64,000 nt of DNA from Ricinus communis. Taxonomy: Eukaryota; Streptophyta; Magnoliopsida; Malpighiales; Euphorbiaceae. Made by a program: the position numbers and the translations under genes. The notes under the pieces are model-generated. The model saw only the letters and a program-made list of their open reading frames with translations. It had not been told where the DNA came from and made no database searches. This document shows, piece after piece, positions 46,420 through 58,039 of this stretch; the first letter of the stretch is position 1; the number at the start of each line of letters is the position of its first letter. Location of the stretch: positions 16,668,216-16,732,215 of the forward strand of contig NC_063261.1 of assembly GCF_019578655.1 (NCBI RefSeq), given 5' to 3'.

Positions 46420-49400
46420 CTCTACTGATTGGATTATTGACTCTGGTGCATCTGATCACATATGACATGGGATTTAATGAAATTGTAAAATTTCTCTCCC
46501 GAAAAAAAATTTTAGCATGTGACAATCGCTAACGGGCATAAAATTCCAATCTAAGGTAGTGGTAACACTACATTACTCAACCAACATCTAAATAATGTCT
46601 TATTTATTCCTGATTTTAAATCTAATCTTTTATCCGTAGGACGGATCACTAATGAGTTCAACTGCAATGTTATTTTTTCACCTTTTTTTGTTATGTTTCA
46701 GGATCGCACTACAAGAACGATGATTGGTGAAGGATATTATGACAATGGTCTATACTATCTTAAGAACTCCACCAATCAATGTTTTGTGTCTACAAAAAAG
46801 GACGATCAGGGCATGTTAATGCATTTACGTTTTGGACATCCGTCCGACTCTGTCTTAATTACATTAGTCAGTGTGAGACTTGCAAATTTTCCAAACACAC
46901 TCGTCCCCCTTTTCCTTTCTCATCTCACACTTCTGAAACACGATTTGAATTAATCCACTATGACGTTTGGGGCTCGACCCCTGTTACTTCTTACAATCAT
47001 TTTAGGTATTTTGTCACCTTCATTGATGACTATACTCGCATGACTTGGGTCTATTTATTAAAAGGCAAAAATGAAGTTTTCTCATGTTTTCAAGAATTCT
47101 TCGACTTTGTTAAAACTCAATACACTACTAGTATTAAAATTTTTCGGTCTGACAATGGTACAGAATATATCAATCAACACTTTAAAAACTTCTTTAAAAA
47201 CTTCTTTAAAAAGGAAGGTATTCTTCATCAGACTACATGCATTAATACCCCTGAACAGAATGGGGTTTCTGAAAGGAAAAATAGGCATCTGCTTAATGTC
47301 ACCCGGACCCTACTTTTTCAAGATAGCGTTCCCTCTATTTTTTTGTCCGATGCTCTCCTTACTGCTACTTATCTCATTAATCGTCTTCCAACTGTTAAAC
47401 TCTGCAATCTCAGCCCCTTAGAAATTCTCAAAAGTCAAAAAATTAAGCTAGGGCACATTCGTGTTTTTGGCTGCACTGCCTTTGTTCACATTAAGCGTCT
47501 TCACAAATTTGAAAAAAGTTCTGCCAAAACCATCTTTTTAAGTTACTCCATAGGCAAGAAGGGATACAAATGTTATGATCCCCTCACTCACAAAGTCTAT
47601 GTTTCCAGGGATGTCACTTTTTTAGAACACGAACCATATTACAAATCTCATGATATTCATAGTACTAGACCTCAACACTCTCATGGGCCCTCCGCATTAT
47701 TTTTGCATAACTTTTCTTTTTCAGATCTCAGCAGTTCCAGTCTGGACCCTCATCCAAAGGGGGAGCCTCCTCCCAACTTAAGGTCAATCCCTTCAGGGGG
47801 AGAAACTATTGTCAAAAGCGAGGAAATTGCACCTCCACAAGAAGAGATTGCCTTAAGACGATCCACTCGAATAACTAGACTGTCTGTCAGGTTAAGGGAT
47901 TACATATCCCATAAGGTATCGTATCCAATTTGTAACTTCATCACTTATGATCACATGTCTCATAATTATCAAGCCTATCTAGGGAATCTTACGGCACATA
48001 TAGAACCCACCTCATTCTATGAGGCCAACACTAACCCAAAATAGTGTAAGGCCATGGAGGAAGAGCTATCTACCTTAGAAAAAAATAACACTTGGAAAAT
48101 TGTTCCCTTACCATCGAATAAAAAACCTGTAGGATGTAAACGAGTTTACAAGATAAAATTTAACTGTGACGGATCAATTGAGTGATATAAAGCCAGATTA
48201 GTTGCCAAAGGGTTTACTCAAACCTATGGCGTCGATTATCAGGAAACCTTTGCTCTTGTAGCAAAAATGAACACAGTTCATATTTTATTATCTGTTGCCA
48301 CTAACTCAGGTTGGAGTCTATTTCAAATGGACGTAAAGAATGCCTTCCTCCAAGGAAATTTAGAAAAAGAAGTTTACATGAATCTCCCCCAAGGTCACAA
48401 GTCCACTTCAGACTCATCATTGGTATGTAAGCTAAACAAAGCAATTTATGGTCTAAAGCAGTCTCCAAGAGCATGGTATGCCAAGCTAAGCTTTTTCCTC
48501 CTTAATATTAATTTCAATAAATGTACTTCAGATTCCTCAATGTTTATTAAACACAGTCACTTATGCACCATTATTATTTTAGTATATGTTGATGATATCA
48601 TCATAACCGGCAACAATAATGAAGAAATTGAAAAGGTTAAGGAAAAGTTAAAAAGGGAATCCGACATCAAGGATCTTGGCCAGCTCTCATACTTCTTTGG
48701 AATAGAAATAGCCAAATCACAAAAAGGTCTATTTCTATCTCAGAGAAAGTATGTGCTCGACCTCTTAAAAGAAACAGGGAAACTAGGAGCTAAGCCTACG
48801 TCCACTCCAATGGAAACTAATGTCAACCTCAACTTAGAAGATGGTAATCCATTAGATAACATATGGCATTATCAATGGCTAGTAGGGAAGTTAATTTATC
48901 TAACTGTTACTAGACCTGATATCTCCTATGCTGTAAGTATGGTAAACCAATTTATGCATGCTCCCCGTACCAGCCACTTGGATGCTATTGATAGAATCCT
49001 TAGATACCTTAAAAGCACTCCAAGTCAAGGTATTTGGATGAAAAATAACCACTCTAACACTATAATTGGTTTCTCTGATGCAGATTGGGCAGGAAGCAGT
49101 GATAGGAAATCAACAACGGGTTTTTGCACATTCGTAGGAGGCAACCTAGTAACATGGAAAAGTAAAAAGCAAAGTGTAGTGGCAAGATCAAGTGCAGAGG
49201 CAGATTATAGAACTATGGCATCCACGGTAAACGAGCTTACTTGGATCAAACAAGTACTCCTCGACATGAGGATTGATTATAAAGAACCTATGTTGATGTA
49301 CTGTGATAATCAAGCTGCCCGACATATTGCATCCAATCCAGTATTCCATGAACGTACTAAACACATTGAAGTAGACTGTCACTTCATCAGGGAGAAAGTA

Positions 49401-49520
49401 TAGTCAAGCGAAATTAAAACTCCATTTGTCAGGAGTCATGATCAGTTGGCCGACATATTTACAAAAGCTCTAAATAAACTTAGTCACCAGACCATTCTCA
49501 GCAAGATAGGTTTGATCAAC
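46420..49520 (+). pseudogene. pol of copia C, nearly intact
   Basis: Protease DWIIDSGASDHI (near 46430) has a following stop. A 421-codon open stretch (46779-48044) holds integrase: RFELIHYDVWG, FIDDYTRMTWVYL, FRSDNGTEY, NTPEQNGVSERKN; a 12-bp tandem repeat gives KNFFKNFFK near 47180-47210. RT starts after stops near 48040 and 48185 and is open from 48267 to 49403, with MDVKNAFLQGN and YVDD (48585-48596). RNase H has SDADWAGSSDRKSTTGFCTF and NPVFHERTKHIEVDCHFIRE, then one stop and DQLADIFTKALNK. Only a handful of point lesions separate it from a coding-competent pol. Confidence 0.9.
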
Positions 49521-49546
49521 CTCTACGAACCCAACTTGAGGGGGAG

Positions 49547-49831
49547 TGTTGAAAGAAGAAATAAAGTGAGTATGGCCTCAGACACTGCACAGGCAGAAAA
49601 GCCTGTGCAGGGCAGCTCATCACAAGCCCTGAAGAAGGGGAGCAACCATCCCTGTGACAGGGAAAGGCCGCTCCAACCTTTCCCAGAGAAGAAAGGGATG
49701 TTGGACAGAGATACCAAGACAACCAAGTAGAATAGACTACCGTTGTACATGTATATATAAATACCAGCACAATCAATTGTAAAAAAATCAGAATCATATA
49801 AACAACCAATTCATCATTTCAATTTTCTACG
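49547..49831 (+). repeat. 3' LTR of copia C
   Basis: 285 bp. The terminal CA is changed to CG. TATAAATA at 49756-49763. Confidence 0.92.
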
Positions 49832-49846
49832 GTTATTAAGGTGTAA

Positions 49847-50760
49847 GGGGTTATCTGCCAAATAGGTTGTTACCATGCCTTGCAATTATAAAACCTTTTT
49901 GCTTGACAAGTTTTAACTTGAATTATCTTTTTGTTATGCTTGTGAACTAGAGTTTTCTTTAATTAAATCTTATGCCAGTAATCTTGAAATAGTGTATCTC
50001 ATTTTACGAGGTGCTAGATTCATACTAGAATGGTATTAGATGTAGAAGATTTTTCAAGAAAAAAAATTTTGTTGTTTGTTTTCCGAGAAAATGCAGAAAA
50101 ATGTTTAAGAAAACTGTGTACAATTTGTAGATTTTCATTTCTAAAGACAGTTCGAATTTAAGAAAAAATAGATAGATATACAGAAAAAGAAAGCCTAAGC
50201 ACTCATAGCGTATACTTCATTTTCTTTACATAACTTCTTAAAAAGCCAAACGACAGCACTGCAAAATCTCTCACAGTTCAGATTTAGTAATGCTCTTATT
50301 TTCCTTATACTCTAATCTCCCGAGAACCAAACAGAAAATCAGTCTCACATCATGGCTTTCGAAAATGAAATCACCACCTCAACACACAAATAGAGGCAGA
50401 AAAGCTTTAGAAAGAAAACGTAACAAAGACCACAAGAAAGAAGATCAAGAAATGAAGATGAAAAGGAGAAGAGAGTTTTGGACAGAGAAAGCAAGAGAGA
50501 GAAAGAGAAGGAGTACACACAGAGAAAAGAAATAAAGAAATTACGTTGCCATTGATACATATTTGGATACAATTGTTTATTATTATTATTTTGATGGTGA
50601 GAGTGGTTATTGGTGGTGGTAATAAATAGTGAGGGAGATGAGAATTATTAGTTTTTTTTTTTCTTTTTTTGTGTTAATGGACATTGGTAAATAGTTTATT
50701 GACACTTTATTTATGGTGGGCCATTTCTTAAGATTTATAAAGACAATTGTCATAGGATTT
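49847..50760. other. Interior of the MULE-like element, right part
   Basis: The first few hundred bases probably continue the RPL35 3' UTR. A purine-rich stretch (50380-50540, many GAAAG/GAGA) carries a short open frame of Lys/Arg/Glu, which looks like composition rather than a protein. A run of TGGTGG-type repeats lies near 50590-50640. No other gene recognised. Confidence 0.4.
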
Positions 50761-50901
50761 AAGGGAAGTCTAATAATCAGTTAAGAAGAGGCTTAAAATA
50801 CAGGTTTTTAATAGTTTAAGGGTATAATTGCGCCTAAAGATAGTTTGAGGGCAAATGCGCTCCTGGCACCATACATTAGGGGCAAAAATGCACCTTTTCC
50901 C
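50761..50901 (-). repeat. Right terminal inverted repeat of the MULE-like element
   Basis: About 141 bp, the inverted counterpart of 44246-44395, followed by the presumed target duplicate ATTACTAAA. Confidence 0.75.
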
Positions 50902-51319
50902 ATTACTAAACTTTTTATTTGGTTTCAATTTTAATACCAATTCTCAATTTGTATCATTTATTTATGCTCTTGATAAAATTATGAGTATAATATCAATTAT
51001 CAATTATCAAAAACAACTCAAATCTGGAAGATTACAAATTTTTCTGGATCCATCCCCAGAAGTAGCCTCAGTTAATATCCATCCTTCAGCTCCACTGTAT
51101 ATCCACTTCAATGCGGGATATCTGAAGATACAGCAGAGACCAGCAATCACAGAGACAATACACAACCGGAAGCCAACATGGAAAGAACTTCATAAAATTC
51201 AACTAGAAATCTGAAGTTCTTCAGTTTGTTATGTTGGTATCTCTGTTCTGAAGGTCCCTCTGTACCTTCAGGAAAAGCAAAGAAGCTCTAGCATTTCTGA
51301 AAGCAGCAGTTTTTCAATG

Positions 51320-51800
51320 TTTATATATATTGGATTATGGTCATTGTAATAATTTAAGTTTGCTTCATTTGGCAATAGGATTATGCATTTTGCATACACT
51401 TGTCAAGGTAAATCTGAAGTTTGGCGAAGATCTAGGCATTGTTTTTAAGAGAAACAGGATAAGCCCTGCAAGCTTGATTATAATTTAAAGCAATACATGA
51501 TCATAAACAATAAGCTACTGAAGCAAAAATTAAGTTTTTAATTCTTTAGCTGGATTAAGTTATCACTACTGGCAACAAAAATGCTGGGTGTATTACATTT
51601 CAATCTATACACCCAAATTATCATATGACCAATAAGGTAAAACACTAGAAAAAGATACTGTAAAAAAGCATCAGATATAACTCTTTAACACGTAGATAAA
51701 TGCTAGGGAAAAGAAAATTCTCAACGAACATCTTATGCTTCTTATCAACCAGCATTTCACTGCTGAGCAGTCAATCTTGTGCACCTGAGATGAAGATAAA
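51320..51800 (-). repeat. RLK 3'-flanking block, copy c
   Basis: Downstream of receptor-kinase copy 3. Matches 3296-3690 and 61905-62460 in the same order (ATTGTAATAATTTAAGTTTG, AGGATTATGCATTTTGC, CACTTGTCAAGGTAAATCTG, GAAAATTCTCAACGAACATC, AATCTTGTGCACCTGAGATG). Confidence 0.72.
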
Positions 51801-51942
51801 GAATTTCACATCTTATGTATTATCTATGCCTTACTGGAATTTGATTCTATAATGAGAATAACTTGGTGCTCTGTGTAAGAACAATTTTCTTAATTAGAAT
51901 ATAAAGATAGCATATTATTATTTATACCTACTGCAAGGTTCT

Positions 51943-54900
51943 TCAAACCTCTCTCTGTCTGGGTAATCGCGTACCCAGAAATCTGTTTCTGACAGAAGAT
52001 AGTTGCGCGACAACATCACCGATTTTCATGCGCTCTTGTGGTGATTCAGTAGAACAGGAGAGTCCAATTTCAAATATTGGGGTCAAGCATTCCATAAGTT
52101 TGTCTTTCCTCCTGTTCATTAAGTTTCGATGATGATTCGATGTTGCATCTTCACTGAGTTGCATTCCAAGCATATTGGGATCTATAATCTTTATCACTTG
52201 TTCAGGCAACGCTCTATTGACAAAATTGTGAAGGCTTAATCCCTCTGTAAACATCTCGTCAGTAGGCCTTTTTCCTGTGAACATCTCCAGCAAGAGGATG
52301 CCAAAGCTGAATATGTCACCGGATGTTGATATGTTGCTTCCCAGGCCATACTCTGAAAAACACACATCACAATATAGTCAAGTGGATGTTCATAATTTAA
52401 ACTCAATGGTGCTATACAGAGTATGTATATATCTAGTTACCTGGAGGACAATAGCCAATAGTTCCTCGAGCTCCAACAGAGCTGGAATGATTTGCAGAAA
52501 AGTCGATTTTTCCATCCTGAAGGAACTTGACTAATCCAAAATCGCTTACATGACCGGTCATTTCTCCATCGAGAAGAACATTGCTTGGTTTTAGATCACA
52601 ATGGACAATTGGTGTTCCAGAATGATAATGAAGATACTCTAGTGCACATGCAACATCAATGGCAATATTCAGTCTCTGAAGAAATTTTAAAGTCTTTGGC
52701 ACTTCATCTGATCCAAGAGTTGGATGCAACCAATCGTCTAGGCTTCCATTATCCATGAATTCATAAACCAAAGCTTTGAAATCATTACCGCGATAATCAA
52801 CTCCTGCACAAGCAGTAAGTACTTTGACAAGGTTTCGATGTCTGGTCTTCCTTAAGATCTCGCATTCAACTAGAAAACTCTTTGAAGCTCCTCGACGCAG
52901 AAGGTTAAGCACTTTCACTGCAATTACAAGTCCATCTTGATCAAGAATCCCTTTGTATACAGACCCGAAGCCACCCGAACCAATCAAATTATCCGAAGAA
53001 AAACCATTTGTAGCTTTAAGGAGACTTTGATAAGACAACCTCAACAGTTCTTTCTCAAAAGAGCTTGATGTGGCATCTCCTTTGCTTTTCCTTGACCGCC
53101 AAAGAAATAAACATGCAAGCACTAGCCCTGCACCTATAATTACTGAAACTACAGAGACTATTATTTTCAACTTTACAGAAAGTCTCCTTTTCTGTTGCTG
53201 AGAGGTGCATACAGGCAGGCCAAGCGCACGTATGCCACCACATAGATTCGTATTTCCTTCTAGGGATATTGCACTTGCATTCTTGAAAATGCCTTCTATT
53301 GGTACCATACCTGCTAAATCGTTATAAGACATGTCCAACCGCACTTCTGAACTAAAGCCCGTCAAAGACATTGGAATCTTGCCTGACAAATTGTTGTGAG
53401 AAAGATTCAGTTTTCGAATGCCTCTCAATGAACTTAAAGACGAAGGAATAGATCCATGAAACAAGTTGTGACTCATATCTAATCGTTCGAGACTTGCACA
53501 ACTGCCAAGACCACTGGGGATCTCTCCTGATAATATGTTGTGGTCAAGGGCCAGCGAACCTAAATGTTTCAAGTTTCCCACTTCATTGGGAAGGGAACCA
53601 TAGAACTGATTGTGAGATAAATCGAGATCTTTTGATAAAGATGGCATTCCAAAGATTTTCTGAGGTATGGAACCAGTAAGATTGTTATTGGAAAGATCTA
53701 ATGTTACCAAAGTTGTGCAATTCGCAAGACTAGAAGGGATCACTCCTTGAAGATGATTATATGATAGAAGAATTTCTGCCAAACTTGTCAAGTTTCCAAG
53801 GGAGGATGGAATACTACCCGAGAAATTATTTTTCTCCAAATAAATTCCTTGTAAATTCTTAAGTTTTCCGATGCTGGAAGGAATTGTACCTGAGAGTTTG
53901 TTATTTGAAGCATCGAAGACATTCAAGTTAACAAGAACCTCTATTCCAGCTGGGATGTTTCCATATATTTTATTGCTATCTATGAAAATCGTCTCGAGCT
54001 TCTGTGAAAGATTGGCAACGTGTTGATCCAGCTTCCCTCCAAAGTCATTCATGCTCATGTCTAATATTCGTAAAGCGGTAGCATTGGTCAAATCAGAAAG
54101 AAACTTCAAGTCCTCAGCTCTTCCACTTCCTCAATGATTATTACCAATGGTTAAAGTTAAAATTTTGTTTAACTTTCCAAGAGATGGAACTCTTCCTGTA
54201 AGATAATTTGCGGATAGTTCAAGATTTACTAGATTTGAGGCATTGGAAATTGAGGTTGGAATGGATCCAGTGAATTGATTTTGCCCAATGGAGAGCATCT
54301 GGAGGTGCGGAAGAGAGATGCTTAGGCTCATTGGAAGAGTGCCTTGAATGTAATTGCCTCCCGCTTGTATTTGCTTAATGGAAGACAGATTGAAGATTGA
54401 AGACGGGATTGTTCCCGAAAATCGATTCTGAGACAAATACAAAAGCTTTATATTCATCAGTCGGCCTAAGGATTCAGGCAGAGCCCCATGCAACTTGTTA
54501 TAATCTGCGTAGAGTGTATTAAGACGTGATAGATTCCCGAGAGATGGAGGGATAATACCAATCAAATTGTTCCTTCCAATAAAGAATTCTTTAAGCTTCA
54601 TCAAGGAGGTAAGCTGAGAGGGGATTTTCCCTACCATTTTGTTCCCATCTAAATATAAATATACAAGATTAGAACAAGCAGATATGTTGGGAGGAATTTC
54701 GCCGCCAATAGAATTATTGAAAAGAGATAAGGTTTGTAGTCTGCGCAAAAGGCCAATCTGAGGAGGGATTTCATTACTGAAGCTATTATTTTCTAGATAC
54801 AACTCTCTTAAAAAGCTTAAGTTACCAAGGAATGGTGATAAGGAACCTGAAAGTTTGAGGGATTCTAGGTCTAACACAGTCACCCTCTGGTGTCTCTGGC

Positions 54901-55147
54901 CACAAGTGACGCCATACCACTGGCAGAAATGAAAAGAGCTATTCCATGAACTCATGACCCCAAGTGGATCATCGGTTATGTTGTCTTTGAACTCCTGCAG
55001 TGCAATTCGATCGGTCTGATTATTGGCGTTGCGAATGGCAAAGGTTGCAGGCAATATGGTGAAGGGTAAGAGATGAAGAACAGCAAGAAGAAGGCTGCAA
55101 AAGGATGGCAAAGATAGTGATAAACAACTCCTGCAAGAAAGTCCCAT
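51943..55147 (-). pseudogene. LRR receptor-like kinase copy 3, subfamily XII type, one in-frame TGA
   Basis: Start at ATG 55147 (MGLSCRSCLSL). Exon 1 is 55147-52441 and exon 2 52352-51943, with an 88-bp GT-AG intron splitting the E codon of PPEYGLG. Joined length is 1,039 codons in one frame. Order: signal peptide, cap NQTDRIALQEFKDNI, about 20 LRRs, membrane segment at about residues 659-683, kinase with P-loop near 722, Lys near 745, non-RD HCDLKPSN near 850 and DFG near 870, C-terminus RLPRQREV. The only lesion is codon 339 (54131-54133), TGA where copies 1 and 2 have Leu. Family role: surface immune receptor kinase. This is the copy closest to function; the stop could be an assembly error. 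Confidence 0.92.
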
Positions 55148-55500
55148 GTATGCAGTTTGAGAGTTTATTTGAAGGCGGATAAGATTTATATGGTCTGGTG
55201 ACTAACAAATGGCCATTGATTTATCTGAATTTGAGTTTGACGAGGATGTAGTAGAAGCTAGCTAGCTTGGTAATCCAGTTCCTCCAATGAAATTATATAA
55301 TCTATATAATATTTAATATACATTTGTTTTAATTTTAATTTCCATTAAATCTGTGACTCTTGATTCTTTAATTTGATGAGATGGAAAATCAGGCTGGAAT
55401 TTTAGAAGATGGAATTGAACTTTTTCTTAGAAGAAAAATAAAAAAGGTAGTTCAGGGCTTTGCAGGGCTTATTGACCTTTCATAATTATGCTTGCCAGTA

Positions 55501-55550
55501 TTGTCATGATCTTACATTTGGTCATGTCCAGAGTCAATGGCGGATGAACG
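55501..55550 (-). promoter_or_regulatory. Conserved RLK upstream block with W-box, copy 3 (proximal)
   Basis: Plus strand: TTGTCATGATCTTACATTTG, then GTCATGTCCAGAGTCAATGG. The coding strand contains the W-box TTGACT (about 55532-55537). About 355 bp before the ATG at 55147. Confidence 0.5.
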
Positions 55551-55995
55551 GGGGCAAAAGACCATGGAATCCTAGTCTCTAAAAATTGGTGTGGTTCCAC
55601 TTTCTTTAAATTTCTAACATGATGTCCAAAATTTAATGCTTACAAATTTGTTTAAATTGAGTTGACTCATTTGAAACTTCATACAAAGATTATGAAAACG
55701 CAAAGAAAATGTCAATCTAGTTAAGATGTTTGGGTGCTTTCACTAATTTCCAACTTTCAATTTTCACTTAGAAAAGTGTTGCTCCATTTGGCAAGTAACT
55801 GGAATTTAAAAGGAAAAATTACACATGAAATCCTTTTGAAAAAAGGAAAGGCTAGATTAATGTTTTTGGCCAAATTTTGTTTTCTTTTATAGAATCCTAG
55901 AAAATTAACTTTGTATTATTTGCTATATTTATTTCAGAAGCAGGAAATCAGTGAAATTCTAATTTTATTGAGATCATCTTTCCAGGTTGTAACTG

Positions 55996-56056
55996 GTGGC
56001 ATGACCTTAATTACGTTTGGTCATCTCCAAAGTCATATTGACGTATGGAAGGAGCT
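55996..56056 (-). promoter_or_regulatory. Second upstream block beyond RLK copy 3 (distal)
   Basis: A further copy (GTGGCATGACCTTAATTACG, then TTTGGTCATCTCCAAAGTCA and GTATGGAAGGAGC), about 850 bp before the ATG of copy 3. It is probably the remnant promoter of another, lost receptor-kinase copy. Confidence 0.45.
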
Positions 56057-56695
56057 AAGGGGCTAGCTGTCATTCACATATATATTTGGTGAAGAGCTGA
56101 CGATTCAATTAAATGATATAATATGTAATTAATTGAATTTATATTTGAAATATATAAGTTCGAATTATTAACGAATAGATCTATTTACAATGCAAAACAA
56201 AAATTAAATTTATAATAGATTGATCTATTTAATCTATAAGTGACTTCATATAGTAAGATTTGAATTTTATAGCCATCACTTAAAATGTAACTTTTTAGTA
56301 AATAAATTAAATGTAGATGTATTTAGAGAGAAATTCTAAAACTAAAATTAATAGAAAGGTTATTAATATTTATACTAAATAAGTATAATAGAGCATATAT
56401 ATGTGGTTTACTCTGCGGGCTAGTGGTTAGAATGATTACATGATCAAGAAAAAACCTGTGTATGGGTTACTTTTCATTCATATTGGTCGTTGGAATTGTA
56501 TGTATTAAGACGTTAAGACTACGCTTATTACATCCTTGGAATATTTTTGAAAGTCAATTCTATGAAATTGATTGTTACCTACATTTTGAATATGTGGTAC
56601 ATGCTAACCAATTCAGACCTAAATTCGAAGGTTAATTTCCAGCGTATTCTGTGGATTTCCTTTTTCAGCTCAAGGCCTTTTTTCTTGTTATTTTT
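56057..56695. other. AT-rich spacer, no gene recognised
   Basis: No coding signal. Ends at the left LTR of copia D. Confidence 0.4.
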
Positions 56696-57028
56696 GGCTT
56701 ATTTTCTATTCCACATTGAAAGCTAAGAAAAGGAAGAAGTGGTCCAAAGTCTATAAATAGTGGGCCTTTTCTCTTTTTTAAGTGTCAAGAAAAATAATGG
56801 GTCTTATATTTCTATGGGTTAAATTGTATTTCTCTTCTTAGTAATATTTTCTTGTAATTCTATTGAATTAAAGAAATATTATTTTGGTAGTGCCTGAGGA
56901 AGTAAGCATAATTTTGGCTGAATCTTGTTAAAATTTTGGTGTTTCTTTTCTTATTGTACCTAAAATTAGTTGTAATTTTTCGTATAATTTATTCGATTGT
57001 AGTGGAAACTAACTCGATTTCCACAACA
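56696..57028 (+). repeat. 5' LTR of copia D
   Basis: 333 bp with an internal deletion relative to the 3' LTR. TATAAATA at 56752-56759. Confidence 0.8.
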
Positions 57029-57158
57029 ATTGGTATCAGAGCTAGGTTGCTGAGTATGCTCTGTAGCTGCAATTATTCTTCCATATTAGAAAAGAATATG
57101 GGTCCTTCCACATTGTATTTGAAAGCTATTAAATATAGATCGAAGCATAAATAGTTGA

Positions 57159-57960
57159 TGGTGAAAGTACCTTTATACCAACCATAATAGTAGCACCAAA
57201 TTTGTCAATTTCAGTGAGAAATACAGTAGCGAATTTCAGAATTGTGATGGAGATATTTACTAGTACCGGTCATTTCGGTATATGGCAAGGTGAAGTTCTA
57301 GATGTCTTATTCCAATAAGGTTTAGATGTTGCCATTAAAGATGAGAAACCATACTGTATGGAGGAGGAGTGGAAAATAATTAATCGATTGACATGTGGTA
57401 CGATTCGATCATACTTGTCCAAAGGGCAGAAATATGCATTCTGTAAAGAAACTTTTGCTAGTAAATTGTGGAAATCACTGGAGAAAAAATTTCTGAAAAA
57501 GAGCAGTCAAAATAAACTCCATATGAAGAAAATATTATTCAGATTCACATATATTCCTGGCACCATAATGAATGATCACATAACAAACTTCAATCAGCTT
57601 GTCGTTGGCTTGATGAATTTAGATGTGACATTTGAAGATGAAGATTTGGCCTTGATGTTGTTGGAATCTCTTCCAGAAGAATTTTTTGAATTCGTTGAGA
57701 CTACTTTACTCTATAGGAAGGTTGAGGTATCTCTCAGTGAGGTTTGTATTGCTTTATACAGTTATGAATTACGAAGAAAAGATAAAAAGGGTAGCTTCAG
57801 TGGCACAGTAGAAGCTTTAGTAGTGAGAGGCCGTTCGAAGAAAAGAAGTAAAGGGAATAAGGAAAGATCGAAGTCTAGAGTTGGCAAAGACCAATGTACC
57901 TTTTGCCAGAAAAAGGGGCACTGAAAGAAAGACTGTTTGAAGCTGAAAGAAAAAGCCAAA
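57159..57960 (+). pseudogene. gag of copia D
   Basis: The N-terminal part from ATG 57159 is full of stops. From 57358 the frame is open: MEEEWKIINRLTCGTIRSYL, LWKSLEKKFLKKSSQNKLHM, FNQLVVGLMNLDVTFEDEDL, ALMLLESLPEEF, then a basic tail and zinc knuckle CTFCQKKGH-stop-KKDC. The stop (TGA) sits inside the knuckle. Typical gag of the TNT1-94 group. Confidence 0.87.
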
Positions 57961-58039
57961 GGGAAAGCTGTTGCAGATACAAATGTAGCTGAATGTGATT
58001 CTGATCATTCATTAGTAATGATGCCATCAACCAATAATT

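Larger units (their letters stand above)
44861..49831 (+). mobile_element. Ty1/copia element C, complete, inserted in the RPL35 pseudogene
   Basis: Two 285-bp LTRs (44861-45145 and 49547-49831) start TGTTGAAAGAAG. The 5' copy ends CTACA, the 3' copy CTACG. Perfect target duplication GTTAT (44856-44860 and 49832-49836). PBS TGGTATCAGAGC (45146-45157) directly abuts the LTR. PPT TTGAGGGGGAG ends at 49546. By eye about 5 percent of LTR positions differ, so it is younger than element B, to which it is related in LTR, gag and pol. Confidence 0.95.
44538..49846 (+). pseudogene. RPL35: RPL35 (large-subunit protein uL29) pseudogene, interrupted by copia C
   Basis: Between 44538 and 44860 the plus strand reads [17 protein letters not shown], then [32 protein letters not shown], and after frame changes REKKKEMYFLMRKYV. 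The order and wording are those of eukaryotic ribosomal protein L35, which sits near the exit tunnel of the 60S subunit. After copia C the frame resumes at 49837 and ends IKV-stop (49844-49846), the conserved C-terminus of the family. Several codons are missing near LRVAK and there are stops and frameshifts, so it is not functional. No introns interrupt the recognisable part, consistent with a processed copy or with capture of one large exon. It lies inside the MULE-like element. Confidence 0.82.
44246..50901. mobile_element. Mutator-like TIR element carrying an RPL35-like pseudogene, split by copia C
   Basis: The left end (44246-44395) and the reverse complement of the right end (50761-50901) match over about 140 bp. 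Shared motifs are TTTTxCCCCTAATGT, GGTGCCA, TTTGCCCTCAAACTAT, TTTAGG, CAATTATAC and TTAAACTAT; weaker matches extend about 40 bp inward. The outermost bases are GGAAAA-like, typical of MULEs. Flanks read ATTAC-AAA (44238-44245) and ATTACTAAA (50902-50910), a 9-bp target duplication with one base lost on the left. Without copia C it is about 1.7 kb. It has no transposase and holds a cellular gene copy, so it resembles a Pack-MULE. Confidence 0.78.

Noticed and set aside
44856..49836. Copia C inserted in intergenic DNA
   Set aside because: Both flanks join into the C-terminal codons of RPL35 after removing one GTTAT.
50290..50535. Lys/Arg/Glu-rich 81-codon frame
   Set aside because: Follows from a purine-rich stretch; no domain, no conservation visible inside the window.
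57031..57042. tRNA gene at TGGTATCAGAGC sites
   Set aside because: These are 12-bp primer binding sites next to LTRs, with no cloverleaf around them.
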